Translations under genes and position numbers: made by a program
Notes under the pieces: generated by a model
What the model saw: only the letters and a program-made list of their open reading frames with translations
The model's database searches: none
What the model was told of the DNA's origin: nothing
In this document: in pieces, positions 44,447 through 51,473 of the stretch
Numbering within the stretch: the stretch's first letter is position 1
Layout: each line of letters opens with the position of its first letter
Assembly: GCA_937924855.1 (NCBI GenBank)
Contig: CALEYQ010000045.1
Coordinates: forward strand, 1-64,000
Direction of reading: 5' to 3'
Source: an uncultured Bacteroidota bacterium
Lineage (GTDB): Bacteria; Bacteroidota; Bacteroidia; JADZBD01
Length of the DNA: 64,000 nucleotides

Positions 44447-45924
44447 TTCAGGAAAGACAAAATTAAGATTCGAATGCTTAGTCCCGACACCAGTAATCCC
44501 ACAATAATTAACCCGGTTTTTACGGGAATCCGGTTGGAAAAGTAGATGGAAATCGGTGCGGCAATCATTCCCCCGATAACCAGTCCGGAAATAATTTGCC
44601 AATGGCTGAGGCCGAGAAAAATGAAAAAAGCAAGTGTACTGGCGAGCGCGACAAAGAATTTCGCCATGTGGGAAGAACCGATGGCGTACCGTAAATTTCT
44701 TCCACCGGCAATAAGCGATGTGGTCACAATGGGCCCCCAGCCCCCACCTCCAACGCTGTCGAGAAATCCCCCAACCCCGGCAATGGGGCCGAAGCGCTTG
44801 AATTTTTTTGCTTTTTTGCGACCCACGCGTATGGCTCTGACAATAATCAGAATACCGAGGGTTAAGGTATAGGTGGCTACAACCGGACGAATAAAACTAA
44901 CCTGTTCCTTGCTTACAAAAGAAATGGCGAACGCCCCAAGTACAGCCCCAATGACTCCGGGCAGCAATAATGAACGAAATAATTTTTTATTAATGTTTTT
45001 GTACCTCATATACACAAGGGAAGAAGCGCCGGTGGTAAAAACCTCAGAAGCATGCATACTGGCAGAAGCAACAGCCGGTGTAATGGCCGGAAAACCCAGT
45101 GAAAGGAGGAAGGTGGTAACGCTTACTCCATAGGCCATCCCAAAAGCACCGTCGATCATTTGAGCAGCGAAGCCCCCGAGGATATAAATTCCAAAATAGG
45201 GATCGGTGTTTTGGCGAATAACTTCAAAAGCTTCGCCAAAGGGGACAAAAGTAAAAATCAAATGCCCCAGAATCATCAGGGCAAGAATTCCAATAGAATA
45301 GCCCAGGGCCCGGAATGCTTTTATTTTTCGGGAACGCTCTTTTTTGCGGACAAGGACTTCCGTAAGGGCATTTAATTTTTTTACCCTTTCCCGAAAGGGG
45401 CCGGTTAATTCTTTTCGTATTCCGGCCAGGTTCTCAAGCACCTCTTCCGTTTCATCGGGAATGGAGTCTTCAAGCACCTCCCTTATTCTTTTTGCCATTA
45501 CCGGCGACTTGCCATTGGTGCTGATGGCAATTTTAAGCGCCCCTTTTTTTACGATGGAACCCAAATAAAAATCGCATAGCTCGGGTTTGTCCGCTGCATT
45601 TGTCAGAATTCCGCGTTGGCTGGCCAGTAATTTTATTTCCTCTGATACTGCCGCATCGTTCAGGGCCAGAATCAGAAGGTCAATGCCTTCCAAATCCCCG
45701 GCCGAGAAATTTTTTTCTGCTTTCTTCAGGTTTGGGTATGCGGCAAAGAGTTCATCAAATTCCGGAACAAACCCCTTGCTCACCAGGGTAATCTTTGTAT
45801 CCGGCGCATTGGACAGAAGCGTTCTGGTTTTTTCCAGTCCAACCGGCCCGCCGCCTACAATAAGCACCCGGTAGTTTTCCAGTTTCAGGAACACAGGGAA
45901 TAATTGATTTTCGAACGACTCCAT
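44443..45924 (-). CDS. Fusion: precorrin-2 dehydrogenase (CysG/Met8 N-domain) and TauE/SafE transporter
   Basis: A 493-residue two-part protein. Residues 1 to about 205 match the siroheme-synthase dehydrogenase/ferrochelatase domain: NAD motif GGGPVG (24-29), TNAADKPELCDFYLG and ISTNGKSPVMAKRIRE. Residues from about 208 form eight or so membrane segments of the TauE/SafE (TSUP) family with the two typical half repeats (GGFAAQMIDGAFGMAYGV; GVGGFLDSVGGGGWGPIV). The first half makes siroheme from precorrin-2; the second probably carries a sulfur oxyanion such as sulfite or sulfate, though direction and substrate are inferred. Located between cobA and cysH, it fits sulfate assimilation. Confidence 0.92.
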   Translation of the reverse strand: MESFENQLFPVFLKLENYRVLIVGGGPVGLEKTRTLLSNAPDTKITLVSKGFVPEFDELFAAYPNLKKAEKNFSAGDLEGIDLLILALNDAAVSEEIKLLASQRGILTNAADKPELCDFYLGSIVKKGALKIAISTNGKSPVMAKRIREVLEDSIPDETEEVLENLAGIRKELTGPFRERVKKLNALTEVLVRKKERSRKIKAFRALGYSIGILALMILGHLIFTFVPFGEAFEVIRQNTDPYFGIYILGGFAAQMIDGAFGMAYGVSVTTFLLSLGFPAITPAVASASMHASEVFTTGASSLVYMRYKNINKKLFRSLLLPGVIGAVLGAFAISFVSKEQVSFIRPVVATYTLTLGILIIVRAIRVGRKKAKKFKRFGPIAGVGGFLDSVGGGGWGPIVTTSLIAGGRNLRYAIGSSHMAKFFVALASTLAFFIFLGLSHWQIISGLVIGGMIAAPISIYFSNRIPVKTGLIIVGLLVSGLSIRILILSFLK

Positions 45925-45928
45925 CGCT

Positions 45929-46744
45929 TTAATTCAGAATCAGGTGCTGGTGGTTGAATAATGAGGCGGCAATTTCCGAATTTATTCCGGCATTTCCCCC
46001 GGCTTTGCATTTTTCGGGCTCCGGTCCTGCTATCTCTCCTATGACAATTATCCCCGGACCCTCCTGAAGCAAAAATGGAGCATCATGGGCTATTTTACCT
46101 ACGGTGGATTTTATTGTCCGGGAATTTTTGAGCGAGCCGTTTAATATTACAGCGAGGGGAGTATTTTCTTTTCCGGCGGACTTAAATAGCTCCGCTATTC
46201 TTTTCAGCTGGCTTAATCCCATTAAAATTACCACGGGGAAAGTTTGCCGCGCTGCTTCGTAAACAGCTTTTGATAATTTCCCCTTGCTGTCGGTTCCGGT
46301 TATAACCAGAAATCCCTGATTAATTCCCCGACGGGTTAAAGGAATTCCCGCCAGTCCGGGTACTGAAAATGCACTGGAGATTCCCGGAATGTAATCCACG
46401 GGGATATTAAAATTGCCGGCATAGTCAAGTTCTTCTCCGCCCCGTCCGAAAACATAGGGGTCGCCTCCTTTCAGACGCACTACATGGCCGTATGAAAAGG
46501 CAAAGTCAACCAGCAGGTTGTTTATTTGCTCCTGGCTGAGGGAAGCCTTTCCCTTTCTTTTCCCAACGGGAATTTTCCGGATACCGGGTTGTACATGTTT
46601 TAATAACTCAGGATGAACAAGTGCATCATACAACACAATATCAGCCGAACGGAGGGCCTTGATTCCTGCCAGGGAAATTAAATCAGGATTTCCCGGACCG
46701 GCTCCCATCAGTGTTATTTTTGGAATTTTATGTTTTGTAGTCAT
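45929..46744 (-). CDS. cobA: Uroporphyrinogen-III C-methyltransferase
   Basis: A 271-residue SAM-dependent methylase producing precorrin-2. It has GAGPGNPDL (14-22) for SAM binding, VRLKGGDPYVFGRGGEE, and the YIPGISSAFSVPGLAGIPLTRRG block with the conserved threonine-arginine pair. It stands between sulfite reductase (12 bp away) and the dehydrogenase fusion (4 bp away), so the operon makes siroheme for its own reductase. SAM use adds a possible link to the methionine-responsive leader. Confidence 0.96.
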   Translation of the reverse strand: MTTKHKIPKITLMGAGPGNPDLISLAGIKALRSADIVLYDALVHPELLKHVQPGIRKIPVGKRKGKASLSQEQINNLLVDFAFSYGHVVRLKGGDPYVFGRGGEELDYAGNFNIPVDYIPGISSAFSVPGLAGIPLTRRGINQGFLVITGTDSKGKLSKAVYEAARQTFPVVILMGLSQLKRIAELFKSAGKENTPLAVILNGSLKNSRTIKSTVGKIAHDAPFLLQEGPGIIVIGEIAGPEPEKCKAGGNAGINSEIAASLFNHQHLILN

Positions 46745-46756
46745 TTCGTTTGCTTT

Positions 46757-48820
46757 TTAATTGTTTTGGGAACCGAATTTTTCAAACAGCCTCAGCGTGC
46801 TTTCCAGATAGTTTTGCGCAAACTGATATCCGGGGGTTTCGCTGCTGATGGCCAATACACCTTTGCTGAAGGATTCTTTTTCTCCGAAAGCCTCCGGATT
46901 AAAGTGCTCTTCAAATGCCCTGATTATTTTTTCCTGAGTGGAGGGCTGTTTTTCAATGCTCAGGAGACGGGCTTTGGCAAGCTGTACCACCGAGGAGTAG
47001 GAGTGATACAAACTGTCGGCATAGCGACCGGAGTTGAGCGCGTTTTTTGCGGCTTCAATTTTCTCGCCTGCCTCCGTAATCAGGGTAGCCACCAGATCTA
47101 TTTTTACCCCTGCGCATTCGCCCACTCCGATTTCAGTTTTGAACAACTCTTCTCTTTCAAAATCCACGAAGAGTAAGGAATCCTGTGCATCAACTTCGGA
47201 AAGCGGCTTTAAAAGCCCATAGAAGAATGCTTTTCCAAAACGTTGGTAATAGGCGTTGAACGCCTCTCCCTTTTTCCGGTTTTCCAGAAAATGATTCAGA
47301 ATTTTTCTCAGGGCATCAGGAGCTATTCGGGAGGGAAGCTTCAGGATTTTATCCCCGAGGGAGCCCTGCCCTCCGCCCAGCAAAATCTGAAGGGCAGGCA
47401 GCGTGGCATTCCCAAACTTAATGGTGCTTCCGTGAAAACCAATTTGGGCAATACCATGTTGGGCGCAGGAATTCATGCAACCGCTGATTTTTATTTTCAG
47501 ATCCGCCTCGCCTTCAAGCCCGGGAAATTCATCCCTGATAATACCGGCCAACACCCTGGCCGTTCCTGTGGCATTCGTTATTCCCAGGTTGCAGGTGTCG
47601 GTTCCGGGGCAGGCCACAATATCCGGCAAGCCTTCAGCACCGCGCCCGGCAAAACCCTGTTTTTTTAATTCACGAAACAAAGCATACAAAGCAATAGCTG
47701 GTACAAAACGCAGGATGAGACTTTGTTGAATAGAGATTCGGGCATCATCGGCGGAAAAACCGGCAATAATGTCTGCCAGAAATCTTGCCTGTTTTGAAGA
47801 AATGTTCCCCAGAGGAATTAGTATGTTTACCCGGAACCATCCCCTTTGTTTCTGTTCGAAAGTGTTTGTTTTTTTCCAGGCCAGAAACTCAGAATAATCA
47901 GGCCCTTTTAAGACCGTAAATGAGGTGTTCCCACCCAAAGCAGCTTCCTTCTTTTTTATTTCCGGAATGGGGTATGAACCCGAAAAAGCAATTTCTTTTT
48001 GTACCTGACCAAGAAATACATCCAGCCCTTCATCCTGCACCAGGTATTTCAGCCGGGCCCGGTTTCTCTGATTTCTTTCCCCGGCTCTGTCGAAATAACG
48101 GATTACAGCCTCTACAAAAGGAATTACTTTTTCCTCCGGCAAAAAGTCGAATGCTTTTTTTGCAGGAATGGGTTGTGCCCCCAGGCCGCCTCCAATCCAA
48201 ACCTGAAAACCCTTCACCGGAACCCCGTCTTTGGCCCGCAATACCGGAATAAACCCAAGGTCGTGAATGAAAGTCAGGGCCGTGTCTTTTTCAGTGGATG
48301 AAAAGGCCACCTTAAATTTTCTACCCAAATCCTGTCCGAATGGTTTTCTGAGAAAATACCGGAAGACCTCATAAGCATGTGGGGTAATGTCGAAGGGCTC
48401 GCCCGGCTCTGTTCCGGCTTCCGGGGAAGCGGTAACGTTTCTGACGGTATTGCCGCAGGCCTCACGCAGGGTTATGTCTTCACGACTTAGCTTTTCCCAT
48501 AAAACCGGGGTGTCGTCAAGACTTACATAGTGAATCTGTATGTCTTGCCGGGTGGTCAGGTGAAGCTTGCCATTTGAAAACTCATCAGCAAGATCCGCTA
48601 CGGTTTTTAGTTGCAGGGCAGAGATTATTCCCAGCGGGAATTTAATACGAACCATTTGCACCCCGGGCTGCCTTTGTCCGTAAATACCCCGTGCCAACCG
48701 AAGGGTCCGGAATTTTTCAAGGTCAAGCAAGCCCCCTTTGAATTGGGCTATTTTTTTCTCAAGCTCGATTATTTCTTCCGAAACAACCGGATTTTCTATT
48801 TCTGTTCTGAAGCTTTGCAT
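46757..48820 (-). CDS. Siroheme sulfite (or nitrite) reductase with C-terminal HEPN-like domain
   Basis: A 687-residue protein. The start is ATG 48820; codons upstream run through the terminator hairpin and are unlikely to be translated. Residues 1 to about 560 have the duplicated ferredoxin-like plus siroheme/[4Fe-4S] folds: HLTTRQDIQIHYV near 87-99, NVTASPEAG near 128-136, and cluster ligands Cys404, Cys410, Cys448 and Cys452 (C-x5-C...C-x3-C). Residues about 573-680 are a four-helix HEPN-like domain (KIEAAKNALNSGRYADSLYHSYSS). Sulfite is the likely substrate because cysH, cobA and hom follow; nitrite cannot be excluded from sequence. First structural gene of the operon. Confidence 0.9.
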   Translation of the reverse strand: MQSFRTEIENPVVSEEIIELEKKIAQFKGGLLDLEKFRTLRLARGIYGQRQPGVQMVRIKFPLGIISALQLKTVADLADEFSNGKLHLTTRQDIQIHYVSLDDTPVLWEKLSREDITLREACGNTVRNVTASPEAGTEPGEPFDITPHAYEVFRYFLRKPFGQDLGRKFKVAFSSTEKDTALTFIHDLGFIPVLRAKDGVPVKGFQVWIGGGLGAQPIPAKKAFDFLPEEKVIPFVEAVIRYFDRAGERNQRNRARLKYLVQDEGLDVFLGQVQKEIAFSGSYPIPEIKKKEAALGGNTSFTVLKGPDYSEFLAWKKTNTFEQKQRGWFRVNILIPLGNISSKQARFLADIIAGFSADDARISIQQSLILRFVPAIALYALFRELKKQGFAGRGAEGLPDIVACPGTDTCNLGITNATGTARVLAGIIRDEFPGLEGEADLKIKISGCMNSCAQHGIAQIGFHGSTIKFGNATLPALQILLGGGQGSLGDKILKLPSRIAPDALRKILNHFLENRKKGEAFNAYYQRFGKAFFYGLLKPLSEVDAQDSLLFVDFEREELFKTEIGVGECAGVKIDLVATLITEAGEKIEAAKNALNSGRYADSLYHSYSSVVQLAKARLLSIEKQPSTQEKIIRAFEEHFNPEAFGEKESFSKGVLAISSETPGYQFAQNYLESTLRLFEKFGSQNN

Positions 48821-48830
48821 TTCTTTTAAA

Positions 48831-48865
48831 TTAAAAACCCCCTCCCGTGGAACCGGAAGGGGGTT
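48831..48865 (-). terminator. Attenuator terminator 2, immediately upstream of the sulfite reductase
   Basis: On the minus strand AACCCCCTTCCG (48865-48854), a GTTCCA loop and CGGGAGGGGGTT (48847-48836) form a 12-bp stem with one G-U pair, running into TTTTTAA. The 5' arm contains CCTTCCGG (48860-48853), which is perfectly complementary to CCGGAAGG (48900-48893) at the end of leader ORF 2. That pairing would form an antiterminator and exclude this hairpin. It lies 10 nt before the ATG at 48820. Confidence 0.75.
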
Positions 48866-48885
48866 GTAGTGAATAAACAATTAAT

Positions 48886-48957
48886 TCAATAACCTTCCGG
48901 GCTGCAACATTGGCAACTCATACACATAAGCATAAGGGACAAAGCGAAGTATTTCAT
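48886..48957 (-). CDS. Leader peptide 2 (Met/Cys-rich, 23 residues)
   Basis: A short ORF of 23 codons plus TGA that begins 3 nt after the T-run of terminator 1. It encodes four Met and four Cys; residues 9-18 read M-L-M-C-M-S-C-Q-C-C. It ends 20 nt before terminator 2. The last codons (Pro20-Gly22) contain CCGGAAGG, which can pair with the 5' arm of terminator 2. A ribosome stalled at the Met/Cys run (48933-48904) leaves most of this segment free, whereas one reaching the stop at 48886 masks it. By layout it is a regulatory leader rather than a functional protein. A tiny lipoprotein is the alternative reading, since the N-terminus is hydrophobic. Confidence 0.75.
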   Translation of the reverse strand: MKYFALSLMLMCMSCQCCSPEGY

Positions 48958-48960
48958 AAT

Positions 48961-48995
48961 TAAAAAAAAAGGGCTTTTCGTATTAGGAAAAGCCC
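48961..48995 (-). terminator. Attenuator terminator 1
   Basis: Minus strand GGGCTTTTC (48995-48987), loop CTAATAC, GAAAAGCCC (48979-48971), then nine T (48970-48962): a textbook intrinsic terminator. Its 5' arm overlaps CTTTTCCT (48992-48985), which is perfectly complementary to AGGAAAAG (49021-49014) overlapping the stop codon of leader ORF 1. Formation of that 8-bp antiterminator would prevent this hairpin. Confidence 0.88.
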
Positions 48996-49019
48996 GGGTT
49001 TATATAAAAACAACTTTTC

Positions 49020-49097
49020 CTACCTGAACAAGGAACACATCATGCAACACATCATGTTGCTGAAGGACTTTTCGGATATGGAAAAAATAGTGTTCAT
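49020..49097 (-). CDS. Leader peptide 1 (Met/Cys-rich, 25 residues)
   Basis: A short ORF of 25 codons plus TAG, starting about 8-10 nt after the predicted transcription start. Residues 14-21 read N-M-M-C-C-M-M-C: four Met and three Cys in seven consecutive codons. The codon run contains a tandem 12-nt duplication (49055-49044 and 49043-49032, one mismatch). A small hairpin GCAACA/TGTTGC (49060-49044) overlaps the run and could pause polymerase. The stop codon overlaps AGGAAAAG, the antiterminator strand. A ribosome waiting for Met- or Cys-tRNA would leave it free and let polymerase pass; a ribosome at the stop would cover it and allow termination. No protein function is expected. Confidence 0.85.
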   Translation of the reverse strand: MNTIFSISEKSFSNMMCCMMCSLFR

Positions 49098-49110
49098 GTC
49101 TTTGCTGGCT

Positions 49111-49143
49111 CAAAGGTAAATAACTTTTTTTGAAACCACCAAA
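49111..49143 (-). promoter_or_regulatory. Promoter of the sulfur-assimilation operon
   Basis: Minus strand TTTG (49143-49140), 21 bp, then TACCTTTG (49118-49111), matching the Bacteroidota -33/-7 pattern at both elements. Transcription should begin near 49106, leaving only about 8-10 nt before the leader ATG at 49097. Position and orientation fit the tandem attenuator that follows. Confidence 0.75.
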
Positions 49144-49209
49144 TAATTTAAAAACCGGCCCTGAATACTCCCGAGGGGGGTATTGTTCTTTGTCGTAGTT
49201 TTGCCCTTC

Positions 49210-49983
49210 ATGGCAGCCGAACCCCTTTTATTACTGAAAATATTTGGTGAGGACATCGCCGTTGCTGTACCCGTAATCCTCAACCTGATCCTGATTGAAA
49301 GCCTGTTATCGGTAGACAATGCGGCCGTGTTGGCTACCATGGTAATGGATCTTCCCAAAGAACAAAGGGCCAGGGCTCTTAAGTATGGAATTCTAGGGGC
49401 ATACTTTTTCCGGGGCTTATGCCTCCTTTTCGCGGTTTGGCTCGTGAAAATCTGGTGGCTTAAACCTTTGGGAGGTCTTTATCTGTTATTTCTTTCCGTT
49501 TCTTTTTTTGTAAAAAGGCATAAAGCCCAGAATGCGGACCCCCTGGCCGTTAAAAAGGAAAGCTGGATTTACCGTAATACGCTCGGTCTTTTTGGAAAAT
49601 TCTGGGCCACGGTAATTCTCGTCGAGGTTATGGATCTTGCCTTCAGCCTGGATAATGTTTTGGCAGCCGTTGCCTACACCGACAACATTGTTCTCATTTG
49701 CATAGGAGTATTTATCGGTATTTTGGCCATGCGTTTTGTAGCTCAGGGTTTTGTTAAACTCATGGAGCGATATCCTCACCTGGCCACTGCGGCTTTTGTA
49801 GTAGTTGGCATTCTGGGTTTGAAACTAATGGCCTCTACTTTATTTCACTTTTACAAAACCAATCCGTTTTTGATTTTTTTGGAAAGCCACGAGGGCGACC
49901 TTTACTTTTCGCTCACTACCGTGTTTTTGTTTTTTCTTCCGGTATTATGGCATTTTATTTTTCCCCCGAAACCTAAAGCGTAA
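49210..49983 (+). CDS. TerC-family integral membrane protein
   Basis: A 257-residue polytopic protein of the TerC/Alx family. The two duplicated motifs ESLLSVDNAAVLATM and VEVMDLAFSLDNVLAAVA carry the conserved Asp/Asn pairs of the family, and LRA-type loops and about seven membrane segments are visible. Family members act in metal-ion (manganese) export or tellurite resistance; which applies here is unknown. The ATG at 49210 begins MAAEPLLLL. A TAGTTTTG -7-like box at 49196-49203 lies just 6 bp before it, without a clear -33. The 3' end overlaps metX by 11 bp. Confidence 0.88.
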   Translation: MAAEPLLLLKIFGEDIAVAVPVILNLILIESLLSVDNAAVLATMVMDLPKEQRARALKYGILGAYFFRGLCLLFAVWLVKIWWLKPLGGLYLLFLSVSFFVKRHKAQNADPLAVKKESWIYRNTLGLFGKFWATVILVEVMDLAFSLDNVLAAVAYTDNIVLICIGVFIGILAMRFVAQGFVKLMERYPHLATAAFVVVGILGLKLMASTLFHFYKTNPFLIFLESHEGDLYFSLTTVFLFFLPVLWHFIFPPKPKA

Positions 49984-50998
49984 GGGCCTCCCAGGCCAGA
50001 ATGCAATCTTTAATTTTTTCTGCTTCAACAAGGAAGCCGTCGTGGCCATAATCACTTTCAATTTCCTGTAAGTGGGAACCGGGTATTCCGGAGGCAAGAA
50101 ATTTTTGTTCATCAAGCGGACAAAGAATATCGCTTGAAATGCCTATAAGAAGCGTTTTGGCTTTTATTTGTGAAAGCACATTTTCCATCGAAGCTCTTCC
50201 CCGCCCCAGATTGTGTGAGTCCATTGACCGGGTGAGGGCGTGATAAGCATGGGCGGTGAATCTTCCTGCAAGTTTCTCGCCCTGATGCCGGATGTAATTT
50301 GCTACCTTGAAGTTTTCCTTTTTTTCAGGGTCGGGATCCGTTTGTTTTTCGCAAAATATCTGATAGTTGCGGTAGCTCAGCATCCCGATGCCACGGGCAA
50401 TCATAAGCCCCCTGGTTCCGCCTTTTCCCTCCGGATTGAAAAATTCCGGGTCTGCTTCCAGGGCCATGCGTTGAGTAGTATGAATGGCAATTCCCCATGC
50501 ACTTTCCCGGGCAGAGGTGGCCAGCAAAATCATGCGCTCAATAAAATCCGGTTCCAAAACCGACCATTCCAGAGCCTGGTATCCACCCATGGATCCTCCA
50601 ATGGCAACATGAATCTTTTTAACACCCAAAAAATCTCGCAACAGAAAATGAGCTCTCACCATGTCGCGGATGGTAATGAGAGGAAAATTTGGCCCGAATG
50701 GTTTTCCGGTATCGGGGTTTATAGAATGCGGACCGGAACTTCCGTAGCAAGACCCCAAAATATTAGCACAAATTACCGTGGCTTCTTCCGGGTCGAAAAG
50801 TTTTCCCTTGCCGAAAAGACCGGGCCACCAATCCAAAGGATTGCTGTTGGCGGTGAGGGCATGAAAAACCCAGACAATCTTCCGGGCTTTTTCGGGCGCG
50901 GGGCCAGAGCATTGGTAGGCAATTTCGAGGTTGCTGATTTTGAATCCCGACTCAGTTACGAACGGGCTTTCGGGACGAAAAATTTTTAAATCCGGCAT
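49973..50998 (-). CDS. metX: Homoserine O-acetyltransferase (MetX family)
   Basis: A 341-residue alpha/beta-hydrolase-fold acyltransferase activating homoserine for sulfhydrylation. The nucleophile is Ser136 in GGSMGGYQALEW; the Asp lies in ISSDILCPLDEQ and the His in YGHDGFLVE. HALTANS forms the oxyanion-hole region. MetX enzymes use acetyl- or succinyl-CoA and sequence alone does not settle which. It stands apart on the minus strand, between terC and the osmC-metZ operon, whose product uses its ester. Confidence 0.94.
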   Translation of the reverse strand: MPDLKIFRPESPFVTESGFKISNLEIAYQCSGPAPEKARKIVWVFHALTANSNPLDWWPGLFGKGKLFDPEEATVICANILGSCYGSSGPHSINPDTGKPFGPNFPLITIRDMVRAHFLLRDFLGVKKIHVAIGGSMGGYQALEWSVLEPDFIERMILLATSARESAWGIAIHTTQRMALEADPEFFNPEGKGGTRGLMIARGIGMLSYRNYQIFCEKQTDPDPEKKENFKVANYIRHQGEKLAGRFTAHAYHALTRSMDSHNLGRGRASMENVLSQIKAKTLLIGISSDILCPLDEQKFLASGIPGSHLQEIESDYGHDGFLVEAEKIKDCILAWEALTL

Positions 50999-51050
50999 GT
51001 TTGGGAAGCAAATCTACAAAACAAGAGGTATCTTTGAGAAAAAGGCGGTA

Positions 51051-51470
51051 ATGAAAATTCAACTCAAACGAAAAAACAAAGCGTATCACTTCGAGGCAGA
51101 GAACGAAGACGGTGCCACCTTACAACTTGATGGAACTCCTGCAATAGGCGGAGAAAACAAAGGTTTCCGGCCCATGCAATTGTTGCTGGCGGGTATGGGC
51201 GGGTGCTCGGCCATTGACATTGGAATTATTTTGAACAAACAAAAGCAGGTGATAGAAGATTTCAGGATTGAGATTGATGCCGAGCGCGAAAGTGGCAAAG
51301 AACCTGCGGTATGGGAAAATGCCCACCTGATTTTTTATCTGAAAGGGGCCATCGATCCAGACAAAGCAAAACGTGCCGTGGATCTTAGCATGGAAAAATA
51401 TTGCTCGGTGGCTGAAACCCTGAGAAGAGCCGGCGCAAAAATAACCTGGGAAGTAAAATTAAACACCTGA
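51051..51470 (+). CDS. OsmC/Ohr family protein
   Basis: A 139-residue protein of the OsmC fold. The two redox cysteines are Cys52 (GMGGCSAIDIG) and Cys118 (MEKYCSVAETL), as in peroxide-reducing OsmC/Ohr proteins of the YhfA type. TATCTTTG at 51029-51036 matches the -7 promoter element 14 bp upstream of the ATG. It lies 3 bp upstream of metZ in the same operon, so it may handle sulfur-linked or oxidative chemistry there; that is inference. Confidence 0.88.
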   Translation: MKIQLKRKNKAYHFEAENEDGATLQLDGTPAIGGENKGFRPMQLLLAGMGGCSAIDIGIILNKQKQVIEDFRIEIDAERESGKEPAVWENAHLIFYLKGAIDPDKAKRAVDLSMEKYCSVAETLRRAGAKITWEVKLNT

Positions 51471-51473
51471 AAA

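Noticed and set aside
44447..44602. N-terminal extension of cysH to 44602
   Set aside because: The extra 52 codons lie wholly inside the TauE fusion gene in another frame and encode no family residues; ATG 44446 overlaps the upstream stop as ATGA.
48821..49110. SAM or other riboswitch upstream of the sulfite reductase operon
   Set aside because: I could not fit SAM-I, SAM-II or related cores. The region is fully accounted for by two short Met/Cys ORFs, two terminators and their antiterminators.
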